A DNA stretch of 64,000 nt from positions 124,001 to 188,000 of the forward strand of contig JAHBYF010000006.1 of the NCBI GenBank assembly GCA_019636095.1, read 5' to 3'. The notes beneath the pieces were generated by a model. It did not search any database, was not told the DNA's origin, and saw only the letters and a list, made by a program, of their open reading frames with translations. The translations under genes and the position numbers were made by a program. Origin of the DNA: Hyphomonadaceae bacterium. GTDB lineage: Bacteria > Pseudomonadota > Alphaproteobacteria > Caulobacterales > Aquidulcibacteraceae. Below are positions 44,426 to 51,844 of the stretch, piece after piece; within the stretch, counting starts at the first letter, position 1, and each line of letters opens with the position of its first letter.

Positions 44426-44525
44426 GCGAGGCGCGGTCAAGGAAGCAGGCCCCGGTCGTCTTGGCCGGGCCGACGTTCCCAAAGGGGCGTTAGTCTCCCC
44501 TCCGCCCTGGTCGACCGCGCCTCGC
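44426..44525. ncRNA. Possible structured RNA: three-way-junction-like fold
   Basis: GCGAGGCGCGGTC at 44426-44438 is perfectly complementary to GACCGCGCCTCGC at 44513-44525. The enclosed segment forms two more hairpins: GGCCCCGG/CCGGGCC (44448-44471) and AGGGG/CCCCT (44483-44501). The fold is possible on either strand. The same region in the left repeat keeps the two inner hairpins but has a 2-base insertion in the closing stem. I compared it by eye with RNase P RNA, SRP RNA, tmRNA and 6S RNA signatures and found no match. Confidence 0.4.
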
Positions 44526-44624
44526 CCCCGCAAAAATATTCGGAAATGAGGGAACGGACCGCCCTGACGCGGGTTTTCCCCACGGCGCCGACCTACTCCC
44601 CCCGCCCAGGCGCCACCGCAGCAC

Positions 44625-44648
44625 GGGCCGGATCTATCGATCCGGCCC
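44625..44648 (-). terminator. Strong hairpin downstream of the phosphoesterase gene
   Basis: GGGCCGGATC, loop TATC, GATCCGGCCC: a perfect 10-base stem located 23 bases after the phosphoesterase stop on the minus strand. No T-run follows, so a classical intrinsic terminator is not proven. The left repeat has a two-base change in the loop region but keeps the stem. Confidence 0.45.
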
Positions 44649-44671
44649 ACCTGCTTCCGGGAACCTCAGCC

Positions 44672-45430
44672 TCAAAGACCGATAAAGTGGCTGGCGATGC
44701 CGCCGGCGGCTGTCCACGCGTGCAACATCCAACCGGGTTGTTCCGCAGTCCTCGGCGCGATTTGCTGGCCGTCATTCATTGCCAAGCCATAGGTCCACGA
44801 ACTCGATGGCGCCACGATCACTGGAGCATGTGCGGCCTGACCGAAGGCCACGCGATGGTGGTGCCCGCAGATAATCCGCAACACTTGGCGGTGACGCGCC
44901 ACGACGGTCGCAAACTCCTCCGCGTCCAGTAGTCCGATCTTATCGAAAAGCAGGTCGTGCGTGAGAAAGGGCGGGTGATGCAGCGCCACAATCGTCGGCT
45001 TGGTTCGCTCAACAGATAGCGCCGACTCAAGCCATTCGGCGCCGGAGCGCCGCAGCAATCCATGCGTTTCGCCGGGGACGATGTCGTCCAGCGCGATCAT
45101 GCGAACCGGGAAGGCTTCGATCGTGAAGTGCAGCGCGCCGTCGCGCGGCATATAGGTATGCTGCGGAAAGAAGCGCCGGATAAGGCCACGATCGTCGTGA
45201 TTGCCCGGCATGAGGTAAAGCGGGGTCGGCGGATCGGTCAGTGTTTCCGCCAACACGGCGTACTCGTCCTCGCGCGCGTCGTTCACGAGATCGCCAGTCA
45301 GCAAGATGACGTCCGCGCTGTATTCCTTGGCTTGCGCCATAGCTCGCCGCAATTGCGATGCGGCCGCGCCTCCATCGTCCGCCCGGACGTGGGTGTCAGA
45401 AATCTGCGCGAGGCGGAATTGTCCGCTCAT
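44672..45430 (-). CDS. CpdA-like metallophosphoesterase
   Basis: A 252-residue calcineurin-like phosphoesterase with all metal-binding blocks: ISDTHVRAD (residues about 10-18), LLTGDLVND, MPGNHDDRG, ALHHPPFLTHD and ICGHHHRVAF. The size and motif order fit class III cyclic nucleotide phosphodiesterases (CpdA) that hydrolyse cAMP. The gene upstream on the same strand, 94 bases away, encodes a class III adenylate cyclase fusion, which strengthens the cAMP reading. Its decayed twin lies 2.6 kb to the left. Activity on other phosphodiesters is possible. Confidence 0.88.
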   Translation of the reverse strand: MSGQFRLAQISDTHVRADDGGAAASQLRRAMAQAKEYSADVILLTGDLVNDAREDEYAVLAETLTDPPTPLYLMPGNHDDRGLIRRFFPQHTYMPRDGALHFTIEAFPVRMIALDDIVPGETHGLLRRSGAEWLESALSVERTKPTIVALHHPPFLTHDLLFDKIGLLDAEEFATVVARHRQVLRIICGHHHRVAFGQAAHAPVIVAPSSSWTYGLAMNDGQQIAPRTAEQPGWMLHAWTAAGGIASHFIGL

Positions 45431-45524
45431 GTGCTCCCTACCCCAGCTTCTTGGCGCGTTTCCCTGAACGCGGCATGAAGCAGTAGGCGAGCGCCGTCTG
45501 TGCCCGTGGTCACACTAGCGTCGA

Positions 45525-46985
45525 CTAATCCAGAGATCGTGCGACGCGGAACCCAATGCCTTGGGTCCGCGATGTCGGCTCGGTCGAACGCCGCGCCGCG
45601 GCGCGAAGGACTGGCGCCTGGTCATTGTAGCTGCCGCCTCGATACACGCGCCGGCCGCACTCATCCGCCTCGACCGCGACCCCGTCGATTGGCGCCAGGT
45701 CATAGTTGGCGGCATAACAATCTTCGACCAATTCGCCGGCATTGCCGTGCATGTCATAGATGCCGAATGCATTCGGCGCATGCGCGCCGACCGGCGTCGT
45801 TTGACGGGCATGGAACGTCGCTTCAGTTTGAGTCACCCGCGCTCCGAACGCGTAGGCCGCTGCCTGACCAGCGCGCGCGGCGTATTCCCATTCAGCTTCA
45901 CTTGGGAGGCGATAGCTCGTACCGCCGACTTGGGCGTTCAGCCAATTCACATAGGCTTGCGCGTCTTCCCATGAGACGCCGGTGACCGGTCTGTCGCCGC
46001 GTCCCCAACCGGCGTCAGGTGGTGAATAACCATTGCAGCCGCCGCCGGCGAGACACGCATCCCATTGCGCGAAGGTCACTTCGTATTTGCCCATCGCGAA
46101 TGGCGTGACGGACACCTCGCGTTGGGGACCTTCATCACGTCCGCGCCCCGGTTCATTATCAGGCGAGCCCATAACGAACAGACCGCCCGCGAGCACCGTC
46201 ATTTCGGGGCACCCAGTGCAATCGCTAAAGGCATAACCCGGCACGCGCGTCGGCGAATCTTCAGTGGGCGATGCGGGTGTTTCGGCAGGCGTCGCCGCCG
46301 CTTGCTCAGTGTTAGCTTGGCTTTGCTCGGCTGCGGGCTGTGGCCGATTGCGCCAATACTCCATCCCGATGCTGTATAGTTGCGGGCTGAAATAGGCGAG
46401 CACGCCAAGCACAGCGGCGGCCAAGGCCATAGACCCGATGCGACGGGATGAGCGCGCAAACTTCTGCCGCTTGGACAGAATCTCGAACGTCTGAACGCGC
46501 TGATCGATATTCTCCAGCGGCTTCTGCCCTTTCGACTGGAACGCACTCTGCGGTGAGTTGCGCGCCATCGAACGGAATTCGGAAGACACCAACGCCGTGC
46601 GGGGCTCCGCAAGTTCTTGCAGACGCGCGGCGACGTTGACGCCGTGGCCGAGCAAATCGTCCGTCGCGGTGACGATCACATCGCCGACGTGGGCGCCGAC
46701 GCGGATCGGGGGTTCGCCTTTGCTGCGCTTGTCGAGCAATTCCTGGATAGCGCCGAGCGCTTGGCCCGCCGAAGCAAATTCCAGCATGAAGCCGTCACCG
46801 GCGGTATTGAACAGCCGCCCGCCATTGGCGACCGCGACGCGCTCAATCCGCGCGCGCAGATTTTCCACCTTGCGGGCAGCATTGCGCTGATCGCGCTCGG
46901 ACATGGTCGAGAACCCGACGATGTCGATCGACACGATCGAAGCCAATCGAATTACGCGTTCTTCGCCCGAAGTCTGGTCTGTCAC
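45525..46985 (-). CDS. Class III adenylate cyclase fused to a formylglycine-generating-enzyme-like domain
   Basis: A 486-residue fusion. Residues 10-170 are a class III nucleotide cyclase: metal-binding Asp21 in SIVSIDIVGFSTMSERD and Asp64 in FNTAGDGFMLEF, with GHGVNVAARLQELA as the region of the transition-state Asn and Arg. One membrane helix follows (SMALAAAVLGVLAYF, about 185-200) and a Gln/Ala/Pro-rich linker. The C-terminus (about 260-485) is a SUMF1/FGE-type domain (AGGLFVMGSPDNEPGRGRDE, FAMGKYEVTFAQWDACL, YRLPSEAEWEYAARAG, YDMHGNAGELVEDCY, RVYRGGSYND). The topology puts the FGE-like domain in the periplasm as a possible sensor. The residues are right for an active cyclase, but substrate (ATP or GTP) is unverified. 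Confidence 0.9.
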   Translation of the reverse strand: MTDQTSGEERVIRLASIVSIDIVGFSTMSERDQRNAARKVENLRARIERVAVANGGRLFNTAGDGFMLEFASAGQALGAIQELLDKRSKGEPPIRVGAHVGDVIVTATDDLLGHGVNVAARLQELAEPRTALVSSEFRSMARNSPQSAFQSKGQKPLENIDQRVQTFEILSKRQKFARSSRRIGSMALAAAVLGVLAYFSPQLYSIGMEYWRNRPQPAAEQSQANTEQAAATPAETPASPTEDSPTRVPGYAFSDCTGCPEMTVLAGGLFVMGSPDNEPGRGRDEGPQREVSVTPFAMGKYEVTFAQWDACLAGGGCNGYSPPDAGWGRGDRPVTGVSWEDAQAYVNWLNAQVGGTSYRLPSEAEWEYAARAGQAAAYAFGARVTQTEATFHARQTTPVGAHAPNAFGIYDMHGNAGELVEDCYAANYDLAPIDGVAVEADECGRRVYRGGSYNDQAPVLRAAARRSTEPTSRTQGIGFRVARSLD

Positions 46986-47044
46986 GGCCTAATTCCCCAC
47001 CCTGGCGAGACTAGGCCCCTCGCCGGGACTTATCCAGCCTTCCC

Positions 47045-48706
47045 CTAGTCGCCTGAATCAATGCTGAGCAGAAGCGCGGACATGTTTTGGATGAAAGCAC
47101 CGGTCGAGATGCCCGTGGCGGGGTGGTCGGTGGTATGCGGCGAGGTGTCTGAAATGTCTCCGACCAAGGTTTGGGAGAAATCCCCGGGCGCGGGCGTGGA
47201 CGACCCCTCGCCAATGTAGGGATTGCTGGTCGCCGTGAGCGGCGTTGGCCAATAGCCGTCCTCGTTCAACCCAGAGACCAGCTCCCGCACCCGTTGCGGC
47301 GTCGGTCTCTGGACCGCGCCCGAGCCAACGTTCGAGTTCAAGTCCGAAACTTCGATGTTTTGGGTGGTGAAATAAGGCGGCAACTGGAAGTCACGACGTG
47401 CATTGAGCGGCGAATTCGTCTGCATCTGTCCTGCGTCGGCGCCACGCAGACGCTCATAGCGAGCGCGCAGTGCATCGACGTCGAGGTTGCGCCACTGCGA
47501 GTAGTGCATGATCGGCTTCTCTGGATTGTAGTCCCAATAGTATTCGCCGTTGACGACGTTCGAACCGCGCCGGTGGTTTATGCGCGCGCGATTGGTTCCG
47601 ACTTCGATGAACGTCGGATAATGCCGGCCAGCGATGCGAACCTGATCGTCGCGAAGCCGTACAGAGTCCAACCAAGCAAGTGCTTCCGGAATTCGTTCAA
47701 TAAACCTGCGCTCACCGGTCCATTCGAAGAAATTCAACATCTGGCCGATATTGTTGGCGGTCGTATGGGTCGTCAGAGCATCGGGCTCGTATGACCGCGC
47801 GCCAATCGGCGCTAGCGTTTCGTTATGATGCTGTAGGCCCCAACCCGCCTGCGGCGCCGGCTGCTGGGTTGCGACAAACACATTCATTGCGCGGCGAATC
47901 GCAGCCAGAGCGCGTTCATCGCCAAGCGTTTGATACACCATCAGCAAGAATTTGATGTTCTCACCAGCGACGTCATCATTGAATGTTACATAACGCGTGT
48001 AGTCCGGATGACCGTGCAACGCAGGCGCGTCAGCAACAAATGGAAAGCGCTGCGGCCAGCCGCCATTGTCGTACTGGCTGTCGAGCACGAAATTGACAGC
48101 GCGTTCGAGCGGCGCACGCAGCCGCGATGAGCGCCTCTCCAGGTACATGCGCAACAAAAATTGCGACGCTTCGCTGGTGCCTGCGTCATCGAACGTCGCG
48201 TTGCCGTAGTAGTGATGGAATTCTTCGAGACGCCAGCCGTTCTTGCCGATGGTGTCATACCAACGGCGCGTGCTCTCCTCGCCGCCGAAGTCATGGAGAT
48301 AGTTCCAGCCGCCAGCCGGGTGCTGCGCGGCGATCAGGCCGTCAGCGACCTCCATCGCAGCCTGGTAGTAGAACTCATCGCGCGTGGCGTGGAAGCAATC
48401 GAGATAGAGATGACCAACCGTCGCCGTGCCTGGCGGTTGAATCCAGATCATCGTTGGGAAGGCTTCCATCTCTCCCCAGCGCCGCGAGAAATCCGACGCG
48501 TAGCTCCAGACATATCCGCCGCGATAGGCCACACGCTCGCGCATGAACCGCGCCGCGCGCTTCATCGCCGCACGCGTTTCGCGTTTTAGCGCATTGTCAC
48601 CGGTGTCATTGCCCGTCGAAAAAAAAGACGTGCAAGCGCTCGTCAACACCGCGCCGGAAGCGCCGGCGAGCAACGCGCGGCGTGATGCATTTTGCATGAT
48701 GGTCAT
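47045..48706 (-). CDS. Pectate lyase, PL10-like, exported
   Basis: A 553-residue protein with a Tat-like signal and possible lipobox (NASRRALLAGASGAVLTSAC). The catalytic domain, mainly alpha-helical, matches family 10 pectate lyases: VNFVLDSQYDNGGWPQRFPF carries the hallmark, preceded by HPAGGWNYLHDFGG and followed by YTRYVTFNDDVAGENIKFLL. It would cleave polygalacturonate or a related uronic acid polymer by beta-elimination. The protein extends about 150 residues beyond the core with no further motif I recognise. It is the last gene of a minus-strand run behind the acyl-CoA ligase, 26 bases away. Confidence 0.82.
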   Translation of the reverse strand: MTIMQNASRRALLAGASGAVLTSACTSFFSTGNDTGDNALKRETRAAMKRAARFMRERVAYRGGYVWSYASDFSRRWGEMEAFPTMIWIQPPGTATVGHLYLDCFHATRDEFYYQAAMEVADGLIAAQHPAGGWNYLHDFGGEESTRRWYDTIGKNGWRLEEFHHYYGNATFDDAGTSEASQFLLRMYLERRSSRLRAPLERAVNFVLDSQYDNGGWPQRFPFVADAPALHGHPDYTRYVTFNDDVAGENIKFLLMVYQTLGDERALAAIRRAMNVFVATQQPAPQAGWGLQHHNETLAPIGARSYEPDALTTHTTANNIGQMLNFFEWTGERRFIERIPEALAWLDSVRLRDDQVRIAGRHYPTFIEVGTNRARINHRRGSNVVNGEYYWDYNPEKPIMHYSQWRNLDVDALRARYERLRGADAGQMQTNSPLNARRDFQLPPYFTTQNIEVSDLNSNVGSGAVQRPTPQRVRELVSGLNEDGYWPTPLTATSNPYIGEGSSTPAPGDFSQTLVGDISDTSPHTTDHPATGISTGAFIQNMSALLLSIDSGD

Positions 48707-48732
48707 GATCGTCTCGCGTGCTCCCTGACTGC

Positions 48733-50229
48733 CTACCGCGCAGGTGCGTTGGACGCCGGCGCGAGCAGATGCTTTCTAATCTTGCCCGCAGCAGTGCGCG
48801 GGAAATCATCCACGAAAGTAACGTGGCGAGGGGCTTTATAGCCAGCGACGTTGGCGCGGCAAAACTGAATCACCTCGGCGGCGGTGACCGGCGCCGCATC
48901 GGGGCGCAGCAGCACAAAGGCGTGGCCCACCTCACCCCATTTCTCGTCCGCAACGCCGATCACCGCGGTCTCGAGAATGGACGGATGTCTCGCGAGGACA
49001 TTCTCGACCTCTGCCGGATACACATTCTCGCCGCCGGAAATATACATCTCCTTGATGCGGCCAGCGACGTAGTAGCAGCCATCGGCATCGCGGCGGCCGA
49101 TGTCGCCGCTCCTCAGCCAGCCATCAGCGGTGAATGCCTTGGCTGTCTCTTCTGGCTTGCGCCAGTAACCAGGCGTCAGCCCCGGGCCGCGCATCCATAT
49201 CTCCCCGCTATCACCCAGGGGCGCGTCGTTCCCATCGTCATCGACAATACGCACATCGAGAAGCATGAGCGGCTTGCCGACAGAACCGATCTTGCGAAGC
49301 GCGTCTTCCTTCATAGCGATGAACGCGGTCGGGCCGGTTTCGGTCATGCCGTAACCGTTGCAGACTTTCACGCCCTTCGCAGCATAGACCTCGACCAGCA
49401 CATCGGCCAAAGGCGCGCCGCCGCATCCCCACGAGCGCACGCGCGCCAGATTGGCAGCGTCAAACTCCGGATGCAGAGCAAGTTGTTGATAGACAGCCGG
49501 CACACCGAAAAAAATGTCTAGGCGCGGCATCAATGACAGCGCTCGCGATTCATCAAAACCGGGCAGAACGATCACTGTGCCGCCCGCGATCAAAGTCGGA
49601 ATGGTTACAAGCTGAATGCCGGCGCTATGAAAAAGTGGCAGGAAGTTAAGGGTCGTGTCACCGTCGCGCAGACCGAACGCCTCGCCAACGTGAAACGCAT
49701 TCACCACCGACATCTGATACGTCTGGATCACGCCCTTAGGCTGACCTGTCGTGCCGGAGGTGTACATCAAGAACCAAGTGTTATCGCCCGGCCAGCGGAG
49801 ATCAGTCGTCAGCGGCGCCGCGTTCGTCAGCGCGGCTTCATAGCCATCATCGAGCGCAAGCGAAGCGCCGCCGAGCGCGAGCGCTGTCTCTGCATCCTCC
49901 GCACCAAAAACCACCAGTTTTGCACCGCAATCGGTGATAAGCGCCGAGAGCTCGGCTATCGGCGCGCGCCAATTGAGAGGCACGAAGATGGCGCCAAGCT
50001 TGGCGCACGCGAACATGATCTCGAAGAACTCGATCCGGTTGCGGCAGAGGATTGCAACACGATCCTCACGCGCCACGCCGAGAGCCGAAAGCAACGCTGC
50101 TCCGCGCGCACAGCGATCTTCGAGTTGAGCATAGGTGAGCGTGCGCCCTGAGAGCGCATCTTCGAAGGCTATGCGATTGGGCGTCAGCGCCGCCCTTTTC
50201 GCGGTGATGTCGACGAGGTCGACACCCAT
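48733..50229 (-). CDS. AMP-forming acyl-CoA synthetase
   Basis: A 498-residue ANL superfamily ligase activating a carboxylic acid to its CoA thioester. Motifs are MYTSGTTGQPKGVIQT (P-loop-like), GYGMTETGPTAFIA, GRIKEMYISGGENVYPAEVE and the C-terminal catalytic lysine segment FPRTAAGKIRKHLL. The substrate is not evident; the length and sequence style fit medium/long-chain or aromatic acid ligases (FadK/MenE-like). The gene follows the TetR regulator by 23 bases on the same strand. Possibly it acts on the acid released by the alpha/beta hydrolase encoded across the divergent spacer. Confidence 0.9.
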   Translation of the reverse strand: MGVDLVDITAKRAALTPNRIAFEDALSGRTLTYAQLEDRCARGAALLSALGVAREDRVAILCRNRIEFFEIMFACAKLGAIFVPLNWRAPIAELSALITDCGAKLVVFGAEDAETALALGGASLALDDGYEAALTNAAPLTTDLRWPGDNTWFLMYTSGTTGQPKGVIQTYQMSVVNAFHVGEAFGLRDGDTTLNFLPLFHSAGIQLVTIPTLIAGGTVIVLPGFDESRALSLMPRLDIFFGVPAVYQQLALHPEFDAANLARVRSWGCGGAPLADVLVEVYAAKGVKVCNGYGMTETGPTAFIAMKEDALRKIGSVGKPLMLLDVRIVDDDGNDAPLGDSGEIWMRGPGLTPGYWRKPEETAKAFTADGWLRSGDIGRRDADGCYYVAGRIKEMYISGGENVYPAEVENVLARHPSILETAVIGVADEKWGEVGHAFVLLRPDAAPVTAAEVIQFCRANVAGYKAPRHVTFVDDFPRTAAGKIRKHLLAPASNAPAR

Positions 50230-50252
50230 GATTCACTCCCCACCTACGCCGC

Positions 50253-50906
50253 TCACTTCGGCGCTTTGTCCTTTTGGGCCCGCGGCGCGAGCCCATTGAT
50301 CATAAGATCCGATGCGGCGGCGGCGACCGATCCGGAATCCGTCTCAGCGTCCCAGATGCCATATCGTATTCCAAGAAAGCTTGAGGCGCCCATGAGCGCC
50401 CACACGCGGACTTCGTCATCCTGGCCTTCGCTGATTTCGCCGCGTGACGCTGCCTGCGCCAGCTGTTGTCGATAAGCGGCCGCGAATGTCCGGTAATACG
50501 CGCGATACGCTTCCGGAGCCACGAACTGCGCCTCCATAACCACGCGATAGAGCGCTTTGTGCGAACGCACGAACTCGATGAAGGCCTGGATGCCCAAGCG
50601 TTCGGCTTCAAGGCGATCGTGCGCGCCGCGCGTGCTTTCAGTCATCGCGTGACGGGTGCGCGCACCCATGTCGGCGACGAGCGCCCGGAACACTTCCTCT
50701 TTGCTCTTGAAGTACACGTAGAAGGTGCCGAGCCCGACGCCGGCATTCTGGGTGATGTTCGATATCGCAGTGTCGTGATAACCGCGCGCGCCGAACTCTT
50801 CCCCGGCGGCATCCAGCAACCGCCGCAGCGTTCGCCTGCCACGTTCAGTCTTCGGCCCAGACCGCTCCTCGACGACCTCTGGCTCGGAACCTGAATGTTG
50901 ACTCAT
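50253..50906 (-). CDS. TetR-family regulator of the acyl-CoA ligase locus
   Basis: A 217-residue TetR protein. The HTH (residues about 22-70) reads RRTLRRLLDAAGEEFGARGY, HDTAISNITQNAGVGLGTFY, YFKSKEEVFRALV. The ligand-binding half is helical and unspecific; EAYRAYYRTFAAAYRQQLAQ is characteristic of regulators of lipid metabolism (FadR/KstR-like), but that is weak. It is divergent from the alpha/beta hydrolase/TonB receptor operon and cotranscribed with the ligase, so it may control both. No obvious palindrome was found in the 80-base spacer. Confidence 0.9.
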   Translation of the reverse strand: MSQHSGSEPEVVEERSGPKTERGRRTLRRLLDAAGEEFGARGYHDTAISNITQNAGVGLGTFYVYFKSKEEVFRALVADMGARTRHAMTESTRGAHDRLEAERLGIQAFIEFVRSHKALYRVVMEAQFVAPEAYRAYYRTFAAAYRQQLAQAASRGEISEGQDDEVRVWALMGASSFLGIRYGIWDAETDSGSVAAAASDLMINGLAPRAQKDKAPK

Positions 50907-50986
50907 GTTTCAAGTCTCCGATATAAGCCGCCGCAAGACAACAAGAATCGGCCCGAGAAGCGGTCCGAGGGGGGAATACGGGGCAG

Positions 50987-51844
50987 ATGCCTCAGTTCGT
51001 TTTGCCAGACGGGGCGGCCATGTCCTACGCCGAGGTCGGCGCGGGCGTCCCCATCGTTCTGGTTCACGGATGGGCCGCCAATGGCGCCTTCTTCCGCGAT
51101 CTCGCCGCCGAGCTGGCCAAAAGTCATCGCGTTTACACCCTGACTTTGCGCGGCCATGCGGGCTCGGAAAAGGGCGCCGCGCCGCTGACGATCGAAACGC
51201 TTGCAGACGATATCGCGCATTTCTTCGAAACGCTCGACCTCAGGAGCGCCTGCGCACTCGGCTGGTCGATGGGCGCGATGGCGCTTTGGGCCGCCGCACC
51301 GCGCATTTGCGGACGCTTGAGCAGCCTCATCGTTGAAGACATGAGCCCGCGCCTGATCAACGATGCAAACTGGGAGCACGGTATCGCCAGCGGCTACGGC
51401 GCCAGCGACGTCGCCAACACGGTAAGTGAAATCGAAGCTGACTGGCCCGCTTACGTGTCGCGCTTCGCTCCCCGCATGTTTGCCGCCTCGATGCGCGACG
51501 CGTGCCCGGAACTTGAGGCGTGGGCGGCCGGCGAGATGGCGAAAGCCGATGCGCACGCGATGGCCGCGTTCTGGCAATCGATGGCCGCACAAGATTTTCG
51601 CGCCGCACTCGCGCGCATCGCAACGCCGATGCTCGTGATCCACGGCGGCGATAGCCAAGTTTACGACGACGGCGCGACCGCGTTCATCGCGGATACGGCG
51701 CCAAACGCCAAGCGCGTCGTCATCCAAGGCGCCGGCCACGTGCCGCATCTCGAAGCGCCGGATGATTTCTTGAATCAGGTCGAGGCTTTTGTCCGTGAAA
51801 CACGGCGGCCCGAAGTGAAGAGCGGAGGAGGAGCAGTTCCATGA
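50987..51844 (+). CDS. Alpha/beta hydrolase
   Basis: A 285-residue alpha/beta hydrolase without signal peptide. The oxyanion region is VLVHGWAANGAFFRDLAAEL, the nucleophile elbow is ALGWSMGAMALWAA (GWSMG), and the acid/His positions are in VIHGGDSQVYDDGATAF and IQGAGHVPHLEAPDDFL. It is related to the BioH/pimeloyl-ACP esterase or epoxide hydrolase-like group. The stop overlaps the TonB-dependent receptor start (ATGA), so the pair probably takes up a compound and cleaves an ester. Substrate not known. Confidence 0.9.
   Translation: MPQFVLPDGAAMSYAEVGAGVPIVLVHGWAANGAFFRDLAAELAKSHRVYTLTLRGHAGSEKGAAPLTIETLADDIAHFFETLDLRSACALGWSMGAMALWAAAPRICGRLSSLIVEDMSPRLINDANWEHGIASGYGASDVANTVSEIEADWPAYVSRFAPRMFAASMRDACPELEAWAAGEMAKADAHAMAAFWQSMAAQDFRAALARIATPMLVIHGGDSQVYDDGATAFIADTAPNAKRVVIQGAGHVPHLEAPDDFLNQVEAFVRETRRPEVKSGGGAVP

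Larger units (their letters stand above)
44364..45515. repeat. Direct repeat, right (intact) copy of the phosphoesterase block
   Basis: The right member of the about 1.15-kb direct repeat. It holds the intact CpdA-like gene (44672-45430), about 300 bases of structured non-coding sequence downstream of it and 85 bases upstream of it. The repeat ends about 10 bases before the stop of the adenylate cyclase fusion gene, so that gene is not duplicated. Confidence 0.85.

Noticed and set aside
44364..44671. Structured segment as RNase P RNA, SRP RNA, tmRNA or 6S RNA
   Set aside because: None of the conserved cores (for example GAGGAAAGTCCGGGC of RNase P RNA or the GGTCAGG...GGAAGCAGCC core of SRP RNA) is present on either strand. 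GGTCAAGGAAGCAGG is a chance resemblance only.
44546..44932. 128-codon plus-strand frame over the right repeat
   Set aside because: It crosses the structured non-coding segment and then runs antisense to the intact phosphoesterase gene; no coding features.
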